A DNA stretch of 64,000 nucleotides from Bacillus sp. FJAT-18017 (GCF_001278805.1 NZ_CP012602.1:4741501-4805500), one strand, 5' to 3'; positions 1 through 9,648 are shown, counted from the first letter of the stretch. Notes: generated from the sequence alone by a model not told the origin. Program-made: numbers and translations.

Positions 1-202
1 TGCAGTCCTTTCCGAAAATTGCAGCGCTCCCGCTATCAGGGTAGATTAGCGATAGCAGTGTCCGAATGGTCGTAGACTTTCCTGATCCATTCGGGCCGAT
101 GAAACCAAAGATTTCACCCTCCATAACATTGAAACTTACATCAATAATGCCTCTGGACTTTCCATAGCTTTTGTTGAGACTGTTAATCTCGATAACATTC
201 AT
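1..202 (-). CDS. ABC transporter ATP-binding protein, N-terminal part (runs off the window)
   Basis: Only the first 67 codons are inside the window. The translation begins MNVIEINSLNKSYG and contains a complete Walker A motif, GPNGSGKST, at about residues 40-48, preceded by the usual beta-strand and aromatic A-loop region. This is the nucleotide-binding subunit of an ABC transporter, most like the drug or antibiotic exporter type (YhaQ/CcmA-like), in which a separate membrane protein normally follows. A purine-rich ribosome binding site (GGGGGAA) sits 6 bases before the ATG. Signature motif, Walker B and partner gene lie beyond the left edge, so the substrate cannot be judged. Confidence 0.85.
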   Translation of the reverse strand, partial: MNVIEINSLNKSYGKSRGIIDVSFNVMEGEIFGFIGPNGSGKSTTIRTLLSLIYPDSGSAAIFGKDC

Positions 203-491
203 GACGGCTTCCCCCTGTATTTTAGAAGCAACTCGAAGTTCATTCTTCGACCTCATTATAAACCTATTCCATTACCAGTGGGATAGACTTTCTATGACTT
301 TTTAACAGGAAAACGCCAACTGCTTTTAGGTAAGGCCGTGTATAATATCAGAGTGGATAGAGTTACAATTAAAGAAAGAAAGTGCTTCCTTGTAGAGCCA
401 GTAATCCCTAGATTGCATTTTTGGTTTTCCCAAAACGGACAAAATGGATTATACTAAGGGGACAAGCCAATCCAATCAAGGAGAGATTCCA

Positions 492-677
492 ATGAGTGAA
501 ACAAATGAGCCAAAAAAGAAAATAAGCCTTCAGGAAGCAATGAAGCAGCAGCTTGCCAATAAAAAGAACCAGGCGGCCACAAATAAAGGATCATCAAATG
601 GAGATATGTCAACGAAAAAAATGAAAAGCCAGCTGACGAAAAAACCAAGCAATACTCGAAGGAAAATGGGCACCTAA
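492..677 (+). CDS. Small lysine-rich protein of unknown function upstream of YwbE
   Basis: 61 residues, highly charged and low in hydrophobics (starts MSETNEPKKKISLQ; Lys, Gln and Asn rich), so probably soluble and partly disordered. I chose the ATG at 492 rather than the upstream ATG at 444 because AAGGAGAG lies 7 bases before it. Its stop overlaps the start of the YwbE gene (TAATG), so the two are translationally coupled. The product is not recognised. The coupling suggests co-expression with YwbE but gives no function. Confidence 0.65.
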   Translation: MSETNEPKKKISLQEAMKQQLANKKNQAATNKGSSNGDMSTKKMKSQLTKKPSNTRRKMGT

Positions 678-874
678 TGGATGGCCGTAGTCGCAAGGAT
701 ATCACTCCTGGGATTTCAGTGGATATAGTCCTAAAAGCCGACCAAAGGACAGGCAAGCTTACCCGGGGCATTGTAAAGGATATCCTTACCAATTCACCTT
801 CACACCCACATGGAATTAAAGTCAGGCTGACAGATGGCCAGGTCGGCCGAGTTCAAAAAATTCATACTGACTAA
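677..874 (+). CDS. ywbE: YwbE family protein (DUF2196)
   Basis: 65 residues matching the small YwbE family: MDGRSRKDITPG start, then the KADQRTGKLTRGIVKDILT and HPHGIKVRL blocks. The family has the usual length of 60-70 residues and is annotated as a conserved small protein of unknown role. The fold is probably a compact beta-barrel with a GxVK/GRV core. The start codon overlaps the stop of the preceding small gene, and a strong hairpin terminator follows at 917-962. Identification is by recognition of the sequence pattern. Confidence 0.85.
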   Translation: MDGRSRKDITPGISVDIVLKADQRTGKLTRGIVKDILTNSPSHPHGIKVRLTDGQVGRVQKIHTD

Positions 875-916
875 AGAAATTTTGTCCATTGACAAGTGAC
901 TTTATCAACAGAAATC

Positions 917-962
917 AAAAAAGAAATAGCAACTATCCAATGGATAGTTGCTATTTCTTTTT
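917..962 (+). terminator. Rho-independent terminator after ywbE
   Basis: A perfect 16-bp inverted repeat (GAAATAGCAACTATCC, 3-base loop AAT, and its complement) is flanked by an A-run on the left and TTTCTTTTT on the right. It can serve the + strand unit and is symmetrical enough to act in both directions. Confidence 0.9.
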
Positions 963-965
963 CGG

Positions 966-1487
966 TGCTAGTTTTTTCGCTATTAGCTAGTGAGTGTCCG
1001 AGTACTACTAGTGACAAGTAACCATTCACGAATCTCAACTAGTAAAAAATTGTGGTTCAGAAATGTAGTTCTTTGTAGTACTACTCAGAGTACTACTAGT
1101 TTTTTCAGCTTATTGCCTAGTGAGTGTCCGAGTACCACTAGTAACAAGTAACTATTCACGAACCTCGACTAGTAATAGTGTGGCTCAGTAATGTAGTCCT
1201 TTGTAGTACTACTCAGAGTACTACTAGTTTTTTCAGCTTATTGCCTAGTGAGTGTCCGAGTACTACTAGTGACAAGTAACCATTCTAGAATCACGACTAG
1301 TAATAAAGTGTACCTCAGTAATGTAGTTCTTTGTAGTACTACTCAGAGTACTACTAGTTTTTTCAGCTTTATGCCTAGTGAGTGTCCGAGTACCACTAGT
1401 GACAAGTAACCATTCATGAACCTCGACTAGTAATAAAGTGTGGCTCAGTAATGTAGTCCTTTGTAGTACTATTCAGATTACAGTTAG
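966..1487. repeat. Tandem array of four ~130-bp repeat units
   Basis: Units begin with CTAGTGAGTGTCCGAGTA at 987, 1117, 1245 and 1375, giving periods of 130, 128 and 130 bp. The fourth unit decays near 1485, and a partial lead-in starts at about 966. Each unit carries the hairpin GTAGTACT-ACTCAG-AGTACTAC, several ACTAGT hexamers and a T-run after CTACTAG. No reading frame is conserved between units. The array fills the gap between ywbE and the stop codon of the convergent glycosidase. A degenerate single copy of the same sequence lies at 62065-62140 on the other strand. Confidence 0.9.
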
Positions 1488-1497
1488 TTTAATGCCT

Positions 1498-3249
1498 CTA
1501 AAGCCTAGTATCCCACTTATTGCACCAGACAAGTTCATTTGGAGTTCCTTTGAATTCGGACTCGCCCATGAGTTTATCAATTGTTTTTGTGATGGTGATT
1601 TCATCATCGTTGTAGGCGTTAATATATGCTTTCACCATAGGAACATCAGTCAAGTGAGTTGTGAAATTCAAGGATACGAATACGGTTGGAACTTCATATA
1701 CATACCAGGGAACTTCATTGCTCATTGCTGTTTTCCATTGGATACGATAGTTGTTTTGCGCGCCATAGCCGACGACATTGGCAAATACAAGTGCTGCATC
1801 AACCTCATCACGATATTTCAATGTTGGGCCCTTAATACGGGTTGTTCCATCGTTCACTGTTACTTCAAAGCCGCGCCTTTCAAGCTCCGCTTTAATGAAA
1901 TCCAGTGTTTCAGAACCTGCCTCATAAATTCCGCCCTTTTCACCTTCCAGGTAGTACAAACGAATGCGTTTATGTGTCTCGGGACGGATTGGCAGCTGGT
2001 CAAGAGTGTTCTTGACAAGAGTAATGCCCTTATCAGCAGCAGCTTTTGCACGCTCGATATGATCCTCAGAGCCAACAACTTTCAGGTCGTCCCTAGTACG
2101 GAGCAATTTGCCTTCTTGTTGAGCTTTGTGAAGGCCTAAAGTTGCCTTAAGGCCAAGGATTCTCTCAAGGGCATCCTGAAGGCGCTCTTCCGTAATGACG
2201 CCGTTTTTATAGCCGTTTAGCATGAAGTTATAGTCTTCATCGATATCGTTGAAGAATAAGAACATATCACATCCGGCTGCGATCGCTTGAGGCACGTACT
2301 CTTCGCGTTTCATGGCTGCAGTCATTCCCAGCATGTGGGCAGCATCAGTCAATACAAGACCATTGAAGCCAAGCTTCGTTTTAAGTAAGCCGTTAATAAG
2401 TTCTGGGGCAAGAGTTGCCGGCAGGACATCACGGTCGTCGAGGCCAGGAATCAATTGCTTTTGGTATTCAGGGAGTGCAATATGCCCTGCCATGATGGAA
2501 TGAACGCCGTTATCGATGTGGTTACGGTATACCTGACCGAACGATTCTTCCCACTCATCTACGCCCAGTTCATTGACACCCATAACCAAGTGCTGGTCAC
2601 GCTCTTCTGTACCGTCGCCAGGCCAGTGCTTGATACATACGCCGATGTTGCTTTCAGTCAAACCTTCAATATACGCATTAGTATGCTTAATAACCGTTTC
2701 AGCGTCCGTTCCATATGCACGGGTGTTGACAATGGTATTGCGCCAATTTTTCAAGATATCGACGCACGGATCGAAATTCCAGTTAACCCCGATAGCTTGT
2801 TCCTCGCGGCCGCTTACATAACCGGCATCATAGGACACCTGGGTATCTCCGGAAGCTTCGCACATTGCCGCTTTTGCTACATATGTACCATCCTTCATAG
2901 CACCATTGCCGCCAGAGTCACAGTTTGCCGCCACAAGCAATGGCACCTTGGAGCCAGATTGCAAACTATTAATCAAATCCTGTACTTGCTCACCTGTACC
3001 ACCTTGATAACGAGCTCCACCGATATGGTACTTTTTCAAGATTTCTTCATTGGTCAAGTTGTTGCCGCTGAATTGGTCTCCGCCAAAGAAGAAAAGATTA
3101 ATGAACAATTGGCCGATTTTTTCTTCATCTGTCATTCCGGAAATTGTTTCTTGCACCCATTTAATGTCTTCATCGGATAAATTATATGGCTTTGCCTTAA
3201 GATCGACTTTTGGCATTGGGATGTTTTTTCCTGCTATTTTCCGTTGCAT
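1498..3249 (-). CDS. Glycoside hydrolase family 3 protein (beta-N-acetylhexosaminidase-like), copy 1
   Basis: 583 residues with no signal peptide, so cytoplasmic. It has the family 3 catalytic barrel: KHWPGDG at about 207-213, the following D-Q-H at 218-220 (place of the NagZ Asp-His acid/base dyad), and TDAAHM with the probable nucleophile Asp near 301. A C-terminal alpha/beta domain follows. NagZ enzymes normally read KHFPGHG and D-S-H, so this is a divergent subgroup and its sugar specificity is uncertain. The ATG at 3249 was chosen over the GTG at 3258 because AGGAG lies 8 bases before it. It lies 16 bp after the HAD gene and is a paralogue of the gene at 12844-14604. Context suggests release of hexuronate from oligosaccharides. 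Confidence 0.85.
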   Translation of the reverse strand: MQRKIAGKNIPMPKVDLKAKPYNLSDEDIKWVQETISGMTDEEKIGQLFINLFFFGGDQFSGNNLTNEEILKKYHIGGARYQGGTGEQVQDLINSLQSGSKVPLLVAANCDSGGNGAMKDGTYVAKAAMCEASGDTQVSYDAGYVSGREEQAIGVNWNFDPCVDILKNWRNTIVNTRAYGTDAETVIKHTNAYIEGLTESNIGVCIKHWPGDGTEERDQHLVMGVNELGVDEWEESFGQVYRNHIDNGVHSIMAGHIALPEYQKQLIPGLDDRDVLPATLAPELINGLLKTKLGFNGLVLTDAAHMLGMTAAMKREEYVPQAIAAGCDMFLFFNDIDEDYNFMLNGYKNGVITEERLQDALERILGLKATLGLHKAQQEGKLLRTRDDLKVVGSEDHIERAKAAADKGITLVKNTLDQLPIRPETHKRIRLYYLEGEKGGIYEAGSETLDFIKAELERRGFEVTVNDGTTRIKGPTLKYRDEVDAALVFANVVGYGAQNNYRIQWKTAMSNEVPWYVYEVPTVFVSLNFTTHLTDVPMVKAYINAYNDDEITITKTIDKLMGESEFKGTPNELVWCNKWDTRL

Positions 3250-3265
3250 TTTCAACACTCCTGAC

Positions 3266-4105
3266 CTATTTCAAGTTGTCATTAAACTCATTAATCAGCT
3301 TCTGCTGGTATTCACCCGCAAAGCTTCCATCAATGAATTTGCCTAGAGCTTCATTTCTAAAGCGGTCCCAGGAGAATTTTTCTTTGTTTACGAGGATTGG
3401 GTAAAAGAAAACGCCATTTTTGTTGGCAGCATCCAAGTCGCCAGGCGCATCTCCAACCATTAATACCTGGCTTTCGTTAAATCCGAATTCCTTCAATTGG
3501 CCAATGCAGTATGCCTTTGTGCCAGCTTCCTGGCCAAGCATAACGTCGACATGCGGAGCAAGCTCATGCCTTGTCCATTCATCCAATACTGCGGCACCAT
3601 TAGCCGAAGAAACAATCGCAACATTCGCAACGTTTTGTGAAGCCTCAAGACCTTCCTTGGCACCTTCGAAAGGTTTGTCTTCTCCGGATAATTGTTCAAT
3701 GGAATGATTAACAGCCTTGCTCCACTCCAACGCTTTCTTGAGCTGTTCATCATTTGTTTTGTCAATTTCCCTTTGGAGAGCAGGTGCGGAAAGTTCAGGA
3801 GTAGTTTCAGTCCATTTTTTAAAAGAAGAAATGTCAGGCATTTCAACGCCTTCTTTTTCAAGAGCTTCAAAAGTAGCTACTACACCTTTAAAACGGTTAA
3901 TACCTCTAGTCATAGTGTAAAGGTTTAAATTATTCCACACTTCAAGGAAGCGATCCTCAATATGATGAAGATTCCAGATGTTCACTGCCTCTGGACCAAA
4001 GGATTTCCGGTGCTTGACTTCCATCGTATCCATCGCACAGCCATCGGAATCAACACAAACGAGGAAGTCCTTTGTTTTTATGAACTCATTAATATTTTCT
4101 TTCAT
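3266..4105 (-). CDS. HAD superfamily hydrolase
   Basis: 279 residues with HAD motif I as VDSDGCAMDT near residue 18 (nucleophile Asp in D-x-D) and motif IV as MVGDAPGDLDAA near 225-237. A helical cap of about 100 residues lies between them, as in the phosphoglycolate phosphatase-like group. The product should be a cytoplasmic phosphatase; the substrate is unknown. GGAGG stands 7 bases before the ATG at 4105, so the longer frame from 4132 is not used. It is the first gene of a pair with the family 3 glycosidase downstream. A cre-like sequence lies at 4143-4157 upstream. Confidence 0.8.
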   Translation of the reverse strand: MKENINEFIKTKDFLVCVDSDGCAMDTMEVKHRKSFGPEAVNIWNLHHIEDRFLEVWNNLNLYTMTRGINRFKGVVATFEALEKEGVEMPDISSFKKWTETTPELSAPALQREIDKTNDEQLKKALEWSKAVNHSIEQLSGEDKPFEGAKEGLEASQNVANVAIVSSANGAAVLDEWTRHELAPHVDVMLGQEAGTKAYCIGQLKEFGFNESQVLMVGDAPGDLDAANKNGVFFYPILVNKEKFSWDRFRNEALGKFIDGSFAGEYQQKLINEFNDNLK

Positions 4106-4142
4106 TGTTAGCCTCCACCTGTAAACAGTCATCTGTTAAAAA

Positions 4143-4157
4143 CTGAAAACGCTTTTT
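4143..4157. promoter_or_regulatory. Possible cre-like site before the HAD-glycosidase pair
   Basis: CTGAAAACGCTTTTT matches the left part of the CcpA consensus (TGWAANCGNT) but misses the final CA. It lies about 40 bp before the HAD start. Weak; offered because the neighbouring genes are sugar-catabolic. Confidence 0.3.
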
Positions 4158-4171
4158 TGAAAACACATAAA

Positions 4172-4208
4172 GGCTGCCCTGACCGAAATCAATCCGGGCA
4201 GGGCAACC
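4172..4208 (-). terminator. Stem-loop after uxuB
   Basis: GGCTGCCCTG pairs with CAGGGCAACC across a 17-base loop, and on the minus strand is followed by a T-rich stretch (TTTATGTGTTTTC). It lies just past the stop of uxuB and before the HAD gene, so the two last genes may be partly separate in expression. Confidence 0.6.
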
Positions 4209-4222
4209 GTAAAATTGGTTAA

Positions 4223-5077
4223 TTAAACTCCAGTGTAAGAAGAGAAACCACCATCGATTGGAAGAACAACGCCTGTTACAAAGCTTGCTGCTTCTTCGCT
4301 AGCCAAGAACAAGAGTCCGCCAACTAGCTCTTCAGGCTCTCCGAAGCGCTCCATTGGAGTGCTGTTCAGGATCTTGCCTGTACGTGCTGTTGGAGTTCCA
4401 TCTTCGTTGAACAATAGCGCTCTATTTTGTGCAGTAGCCAGGAACCCCGGTGCAATTGCATTAACACGGATGCCTGCTTTTGCAAAGTAAGTTGCAAGCC
4501 ATTGAGTAAAGTTTGAAATCGCTGCTTTAGCACCGCTGTATGCAGGGATTTTAGTCAATGGAGTGTATGCATTCATCGAAGAAACGTTGATAATGCAAGT
4601 ACCTTTTTTCTCAGTCATGCCCTTCGCAAATACTTGGGAAGGAAGCAAAGTTCCAAGGAAGTTCAAGTCGAATACGAAGCCAACACCCTTAGGGTCAAGT
4701 TCGAAGAAAGTCTTTAAATCTGGGTTGTTTTTAACTTCTTCTGCATTGTAGAACTCATCATCTGTTGTACCGCGAGGGTTGTTTCCGCCTGCGCCGTTAA
4801 GAAGAATATCACAAGTGCCAAGCTCTTTCTCAACGATTTCGCGAGCTTTTTCAAGTGCTTCACGGTCAAGTACGTTAGCCGCAACACCAATCGCAGTGCC
4901 GCCAGCTTCCTTGATTTCTGCAGCGATTCTATCAGCTGGTTCTTGGTTAAGGTCAAGGATTGCTACCTTCGCACCGCATTCAGCCAATGCTTTTGCAAAG
5001 TATGAACCCAAAACACCGCCGCCGCCTGTTACAACTGCGACTTTATTTGTTAAATCTACTTTGAATGGAACTGCCAT
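4223..5077 (-). CDS. uxuB: D-mannonate oxidoreductase (fructuronate reductase), SDR type
   Basis: 284-residue short-chain dehydrogenase resembling Bacillus YjmF/UxuB. The NAD-binding VTGGGGVLG lies near residue 17, NGAGG follows at about 93, and the catalytic set is Ser in INVSSMNAY and Y-x-x-x-K in PAYSGAKAA. The family converts D-fructuronate to D-mannonate with NADH in the glucuronate pathway, between UxaC and UxuA. An AGGAGG lies 9 bases before the ATG. It follows uxuA in the operon, but a 134-bp intergenic repeat has settled between them. Assignment rests on the family pattern and the operon, and is strong. Confidence 0.88.
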   Translation of the reverse strand: MAVPFKVDLTNKVAVVTGGGGVLGSYFAKALAECGAKVAILDLNQEPADRIAAEIKEAGGTAIGVAANVLDREALEKAREIVEKELGTCDILLNGAGGNNPRGTTDDEFYNAEEVKNNPDLKTFFELDPKGVGFVFDLNFLGTLLPSQVFAKGMTEKKGTCIINVSSMNAYTPLTKIPAYSGAKAAISNFTQWLATYFAKAGIRVNAIAPGFLATAQNRALLFNEDGTPTARTGKILNSTPMERFGEPEELVGGLLFLASEEAASFVTGVVLPIDGGFSSYTGV

Positions 5078-5136
5078 TTCGGAAATCCTCCTCTAAAATT
5101 AGGTTTTGGTTTAACTATGTAGCTTGGACTAGAATT

Positions 5137-5270
5137 CATGGATTTCCGCTTCAGGCGCTTCGCTTTCCGTGGGCGGGCCGGGGAGCCTCCTCGGCGCTAT
5201 AAGCGCCTGTGGGGTCTCCCACTGTCCCTTTTCTCCCACTGGAGTCTCCGCGCCTTCCGCTTCAATCCAT
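5137..5270. repeat. Intergenic repeat with inverted ends, between uxuA and uxuB
   Basis: A G+C-rich block bounded by ATGGATT and AATCCAT, with internal GGCGCTTCGCTTTCCG and GGAGTCTCCGCGCC. This matches my memory of a dispersed, non-coding intergenic repeat found in many Bacillus relatives. It splits an otherwise tightly spaced operon and can fold into a long imperfect stem. No open frame is evident. Confidence 0.7.
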
Positions 5271-5332
5271 TTAGTCAATATTTTCAACATAAATAGTTGG
5301 TTGATTCATAGCAAACCAGCACTTATCGTAAA

Positions 5333-6385
5333 TTACTTGTTTTTCCTGCTCTTTTGTTCTGCTTCCCATAGACCGTACAGGTAAGTTGCGCCAAGTGCAC
5401 GGTCATAGAGGCCATAGCCAGGCTTTCCTGTTTCGCCCCAGATCATGCGGCCATGGTCAGGACGGATTGGACCTTCATAGTTGAAATCAGCCATTGCACG
5501 GATAACTTCATACATATCGATTGAACCGTAAACAGATGGGTGTGCAGATTCTTCGAATGAGAATCCACCTGTCAGCTTAACGTTACGGGCATGAACAAAG
5601 TTCACGCGGCCTTTTTGGCCAAAGTAACGAAGCATTTCAGGGAAATCATTGTCAGGGTGTGAACCAAGGGATCCACTGCACATTGTCAAACCGTTGTACG
5701 GGCTGTCGTAAAGATTGATGAAACGCTCAAGATTTTCTTTTTTGGTAATGATACGTGGCAAGCCAAAGATGTCGAATGGAGGATCATCCGGGTGGATGGC
5801 CATTTTCACGCCAGCTTCTTCTGCAACAGGAATGATTTCCTTAATGAAATACTCAAGGTTTTCCCAAAGCTTTTCATGATCGACCTTGCTGTAGTGGTCA
5901 AACAATACTTGCAAATCTTCTTTTTTGTAGCTTGAATCCCAGCCTGGCAGGGAAAGTTCGCCTGTTAGCGGGTCCATCTTCTTGGCAACTTCTTCTTCGA
6001 AAATAAGAGCTGTTGAACCATCTGGAAGACGGTAATCAAGATCCGTACGTGTCCAGTCAAAGATTGGCATGAAGTTGTAGCAAACTACCGGAATGCCAGC
6101 TTTACCTAGATTGCGAAGAGTTTCTTTATAATTTTCAATGTACTTGTCGCGTGTAGGAAGACCGATTTTGATGTCTTCGTGAACAGGAACACTCTCAATA
6201 ACAGAGATTTCAAGACCTGCGTCTTCTACAGACTTTTTCAATTCCTCGATTTTATCCATTGGCCATGCTTCGCCAACCGGGATATCATAAATCGCAGTTA
6301 CGATGCCTTTCATTCCAGGGATTTGGCGGATGTACTCCAAAGAGATACTGTCAGTTTTGCCATACCAGCGAAAACTCATTTGCAT
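5333..6385 (-). CDS. uxuA: Mannonate dehydratase
   Basis: 350 residues, the normal length for UxuA, beginning MQMSFRWYG. Recognisable family blocks are [28 protein letters not shown] and the C-terminal [11 protein letters not shown], which hold the metal ligands (His, Cys, His, Asp) of this TIM-barrel enzyme. It dehydrates D-mannonate to 2-keto-3-deoxygluconate (KDG), the substrate of KdgK. AAAGGAGG stands 9 bases before the ATG. It lies 16 bp after uxaC in the same operon. Confidence 0.95.
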   Translation of the reverse strand: MQMSFRWYGKTDSISLEYIRQIPGMKGIVTAIYDIPVGEAWPMDKIEELKKSVEDAGLEISVIESVPVHEDIKIGLPTRDKYIENYKETLRNLGKAGIPVVCYNFMPIFDWTRTDLDYRLPDGSTALIFEEEVAKKMDPLTGELSLPGWDSSYKKEDLQVLFDHYSKVDHEKLWENLEYFIKEIIPVAEEAGVKMAIHPDDPPFDIFGLPRIITKKENLERFINLYDSPYNGLTMCSGSLGSHPDNDFPEMLRYFGQKGRVNFVHARNVKLTGGFSFEESAHPSVYGSIDMYEVIRAMADFNYEGPIRPDHGRMIWGETGKPGYGLYDRALGATYLYGLWEAEQKSRKNK

Positions 6386-6401
6386 AATAAAGTTCCTCCT
6401 T

Positions 6402-7814
6402 TTATTTCACTTCAATACTGAAGTAGTTCTTTGCATTGTTGTAACAAATATTTTCAATAAGCTTTTTCAATAAATCCTTATCTTTTGGCACTTCCCCATC
6501 CTCAACCCATTCTCCAACAAGGTTGCAAAGAATGCGGCGGAAGTATTCATGGCGGCTGTACGAAATAAAGCTTCGGGAGTCAGTCAGCATACCGACAAAG
6601 TGCATAAGCAAACCTTGGTCTGCCAATGCATTCAGCTGGCGCAGCATCCCTTGTTTTGTATCATTGAACCACCAGCCGGAACCAAATTGAATCTTGCCGG
6701 CTACCCCTGGTTCAGTTTGGAAATTCGCAAGCGTACTTCCAATCAAATCGTTATGGATAGGATTAAGATTATAAAGAATTGTTTTTGGAAGAGAGTTGTC
6801 CTTGTCCAGGGCATCGAGCAACGCATTAAGCGGTGCAGCAACTTCACCTTCGTCATTGATGGAATCAAAGCCAGCATCTGCTGCCAGTTTGTTAAACATT
6901 CTTGTGTTGTTATTGCGAATCGCACCAAAGTGGATTTGCATTGCCCAATCGCGTTCCTTGTAGCACTTTCCTAAAAATACAAGAACAGCTGTTTTAAATT
7001 TCTCTTCGTCCTCAGCGCTAACGCTTTGGCCACCCAGTCCAGCTTCAAAAATTTTCTCGAGTTCAGCTGGCTCGGCCTTTGCAAATGGAATTGCTCCCAG
7101 GCCATGGTCGGAAAGCCTGCCGCCTTTTTGATGGAAGTACTCAACCCGCTCTTCCAGGGCTTTCAAGTAATCCTCGAATGATGTAATTTCCCGTCCAACG
7201 ACAGTGCCAAGCAGCTCTACAAAGCCTTTGAAGGTATCTTTGTTGATTTCGACACCTTTATCCGGACGGAAGGTTGGCAATACGGTAACCGGAAAATCGC
7301 TGTTTGCAATTTGCTCATGGTATTGCAAGTCATCCGTCGGATCATCAGTGGTACAAATAACTTTTACATTAGAACGAAGGATTAGGTTTTGTACGGAGTA
7401 CTCATCCTTTTCCAATAATTCGTTGCACTTGTCCCAAATTTTTTCCCAGCTGTTTTCATCAAGCAATTCTTCAATACCAAAGTACTTTTTGAGTTCAAGA
7501 TGAGTCCAGTGATAGAGTGGATTGCCGAGTGTGTTAGGAACTGTTTTTGCCCATGCGGCAAACTTTTCCTTTGGGTCGGCATCTCCTGTAATGAACCGTT
7601 CCTCTACTCCATTTGCTCTCAACGCTCTCCACTTGTAGTGGTCACCCTCAAGCCAAAGCTCTGTGATATTGCTGAATTTCCTGTTTTCAGCGATATCCTT
7701 TGGCGAGAGATGGCAATGGTAATCATAAATCGGCAAATCTTTGGCATAGCTGTGGTACAAATCTACAGCTGTCTTATTTTTAAGCATAAAATTGTCGTGA
7801 ATAAATGCTGCCAA
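6402..7814 (-). CDS. uxaC: Glucuronate (uronate) isomerase
   Basis: 470 residues of the UxaC amidohydrolase-fold family. Marker blocks are YDYHCHLSP near the N terminus (metal-binding HxH), [10 protein letters not shown] in the middle and [21 protein letters not shown] near the end. It isomerises D-glucuronate to D-fructuronate (and galacturonate to tagaturonate). The start is taken as TTG at 7814, because AGGAGG ends 8 bases before it; the GTG at 7823 overlaps the Shine-Dalgarno sequence. Lies between kdgK and uxuA, so the order follows the pathway in reverse. Confidence 0.95.
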   Translation of the reverse strand: MAAFIHDNFMLKNKTAVDLYHSYAKDLPIYDYHCHLSPKDIAENRKFSNITELWLEGDHYKWRALRANGVEERFITGDADPKEKFAAWAKTVPNTLGNPLYHWTHLELKKYFGIEELLDENSWEKIWDKCNELLEKDEYSVQNLILRSNVKVICTTDDPTDDLQYHEQIANSDFPVTVLPTFRPDKGVEINKDTFKGFVELLGTVVGREITSFEDYLKALEERVEYFHQKGGRLSDHGLGAIPFAKAEPAELEKIFEAGLGGQSVSAEDEEKFKTAVLVFLGKCYKERDWAMQIHFGAIRNNNTRMFNKLAADAGFDSINDEGEVAAPLNALLDALDKDNSLPKTILYNLNPIHNDLIGSTLANFQTEPGVAGKIQFGSGWWFNDTKQGMLRQLNALADQGLLMHFVGMLTDSRSFISYSRHEYFRRILCNLVGEWVEDGEVPKDKDLLKKLIENICYNNAKNYFSIEVK

Positions 7815-7841
7815 GTCACACACCTCCTAAAAGTAAAATGA

Positions 7842-8855
7842 TTAGCGATCAATTGCAAAAGACCGCGACATGTATCTCTCTACATCGGAAATCGGGATTA
7901 GATTGGCGTCGCCTTCAATCGTATGCTTTAAAGCGAAGCATCCGGTCGCAAATTCTATCGCATCTTGAGGCTTATAGTCGCTTATTAATGCATAGATGAT
8001 TCCGGCCGAAAACGCATCGCCAGTGCCAACACGGTCAATAATGTCCACTTCCACTTCTCTGGACTGATAGATTTCCTTGCCATCATAGAGAAGAGCATAA
8101 AGCCGATTTCGGTTAACAGAAACGTGCTCACGCTTTGTCATGACAACATGTTTAAAGCCAAAACGCTTGCAAAGAGTATCCATAATCTCCTGATAATCCT
8201 TTGCAGATGGGTTTTCCGGAAGCCGCTCTTTTAAATCATGGCCGTTCTCATCAGGCAGGTTTAAAGGCTCTATGCCGATACAAACATCTACGTCCTTGAT
8301 AAGCTCGGTCATTTTATCGCGTGCCACATCAAAAGGCCATAAAGCACTTCTGTAGTTAAGGTCGCAGCTCGTTGTCAGCCCCTTTTTCTTCGCAGCTGAG
8401 AGCGCTTCCTTGGTGATCATGAACAATTCGTCGTTCAATGCCGGAGTAATTCCGCTTATATGGAACCAATCGGCATCCTCAAAAATCGTATCGAAGTCGT
8501 ATTCTTCTAGCTTGGACTCAGCAAAGGCACTGTGTTTCCGGTCATAATAAACCTTTGAAGAGCGGATCGAATACCCTTTTTCAAAAAAATAAATGCCAAG
8601 TCTATCTCCACCGCGCAAAACATGACTGGTATCAACGCCAAACCTGTTTAGCTGCTGCTCAGCACTAGTACCAACAGCATTTTGAGGGAGTTTTGTAACA
8701 AACGAGCTTTCAAGGCCAAACTTTGCCAATGAAACAGCCACATTAGCTTCTCCTCCGCCATAAACCGCATCAAAGGATTGTGCCTGGACAATCTTTTGAA
8801 AGTTTGGGGCGGAAAGCCGAAGCATAATTTCCCCAAGTGTAACTACTTTTTTCAT
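7842..8855 (-). CDS. kdgK: 2-keto-3-deoxygluconate kinase
   Basis: 337-residue PfkB/ribokinase-family sugar kinase. The N-terminal GGGEANVAVSLAKFG motif and the C-terminal DRVGTGDAFSAG anion hole with the catalytic Asp are clear. It phosphorylates KDG to KDPG with ATP. The start lies 4 bases after the kdgA stop, with GGCGG provided by the end of kdgA, so expression is coupled. Adjacent kdgA and downstream uxuA support the KDG assignment over other PfkB substrates. Confidence 0.92.
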   Translation of the reverse strand: MKKVVTLGEIMLRLSAPNFQKIVQAQSFDAVYGGGEANVAVSLAKFGLESSFVTKLPQNAVGTSAEQQLNRFGVDTSHVLRGGDRLGIYFFEKGYSIRSSKVYYDRKHSAFAESKLEEYDFDTIFEDADWFHISGITPALNDELFMITKEALSAAKKKGLTTSCDLNYRSALWPFDVARDKMTELIKDVDVCIGIEPLNLPDENGHDLKERLPENPSAKDYQEIMDTLCKRFGFKHVVMTKREHVSVNRNRLYALLYDGKEIYQSREVEVDIIDRVGTGDAFSAGIIYALISDYKPQDAIEFATGCFALKHTIEGDANLIPISDVERYMSRSFAIDR

Positions 8856-8859
8856 AGAG

Positions 8860-9504
8860 TTAGTCCGCCTTTACTTCAGCAAGCTTGTTCATAAACGAAC
8901 GGGCTACTTCCTGTACTGAGCTATAATCTCCATTTGCAACGCCCTTTGTTAGTGCGCTTCCGATTCCAACAGCAAATGCGCCATTTTTTACCCATTTATC
9001 AATATTATCGAGGCTTACTCCGCCGGACGGCATCAATTCCACGTGAGGGATTGGGCCTTTAACATCCTTTATAAACGAAGGTCCCATAAGGCTTCCTGGG
9101 AACAGCTTCACAACGTCTACGCCATATGAGAGAGCTTCCATAATTTCAGTTACAGATCCACAGCCGGGAAGATACGGAACAGCATAGCGATTGCACATTG
9201 TGGCAATAGCTCCATCAAAATGAGGGCTTACTACATATCTAGCGCCCTTCATAATTGCGATTCGCGCTGTCTCTGCATCCAGGACCGTGCCTGCACCGAT
9301 GATCATATTGCTGTCACCGAGCTTTGTTAGTTCTTCTATGGCATCCTCTGCTCCAGGTGTTGAAAACGTCACTTCAAGGGAGCGGATACCACCCGCGAAA
9401 GCTTGCTTGGAAATTTCCACAGCTTCTTCTTTGTTCTTGCCTCGAATAACAGCTACTAGATAGCCTTTGTGCATTTCATTGAGGACTTCGTATTTTGGTA
9501 GCAT
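8860..9504 (-). CDS. kdgA: KDPG/KHG aldolase
   Basis: 214 residues, typical Eda/KdgA class I aldolase. The Schiff-base lysine is in DVVKLFPG (Lys133) and the general-acid Glu in SLEVTF (Glu44). The GAGTVL phosphate-loop block and MPSGGV are present. It cleaves KDPG to pyruvate and glyceraldehyde 3-phosphate. This is the first gene of the hexuronate operon, with GGAAAGGGG before the ATG. A palindromic operator candidate sits at 9671-9686 and a cre-like dyad at 9649-9662 in its promoter region. Confidence 0.95.
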   Translation of the reverse strand: MLPKYEVLNEMHKGYLVAVIRGKNKEEAVEISKQAFAGGIRSLEVTFSTPGAEDAIEELTKLGDSNMIIGAGTVLDAETARIAIMKGARYVVSPHFDGAIATMCNRYAVPYLPGCGSVTEIMEALSYGVDVVKLFPGSLMGPSFIKDVKGPIPHVELMPSGGVSLDNIDKWVKNGAFAVGIGSALTKGVANGDYSSVQEVARSFMNKLAEVKAD

Positions 9505-9648
9505 TGTTTTACCCCTTTCCTAATTTGGTTTGGAAAGAATCTATATTTCCGGACGTTTCCAATAAAAAAATGTCGTACCCCGCAGGCACTTTTAACTAAT
9601 CTTAGTGTGCATAACAACCTGCGTACTATACGAAAACTTTTTCCATTT

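Noticed and set aside
966..1487. CRISPR array
   Set aside because: Whole ~130-bp units are conserved end to end, with no unique spacers of uniform length and no cas genes nearby.
1438..2139. Long open frame antisense to the family 3 glycosidase
   Set aside because: It lies within the glycosidase gene on the other strand, has no ribosome site, and the translation resembles nothing known. The glycosidase is clear.
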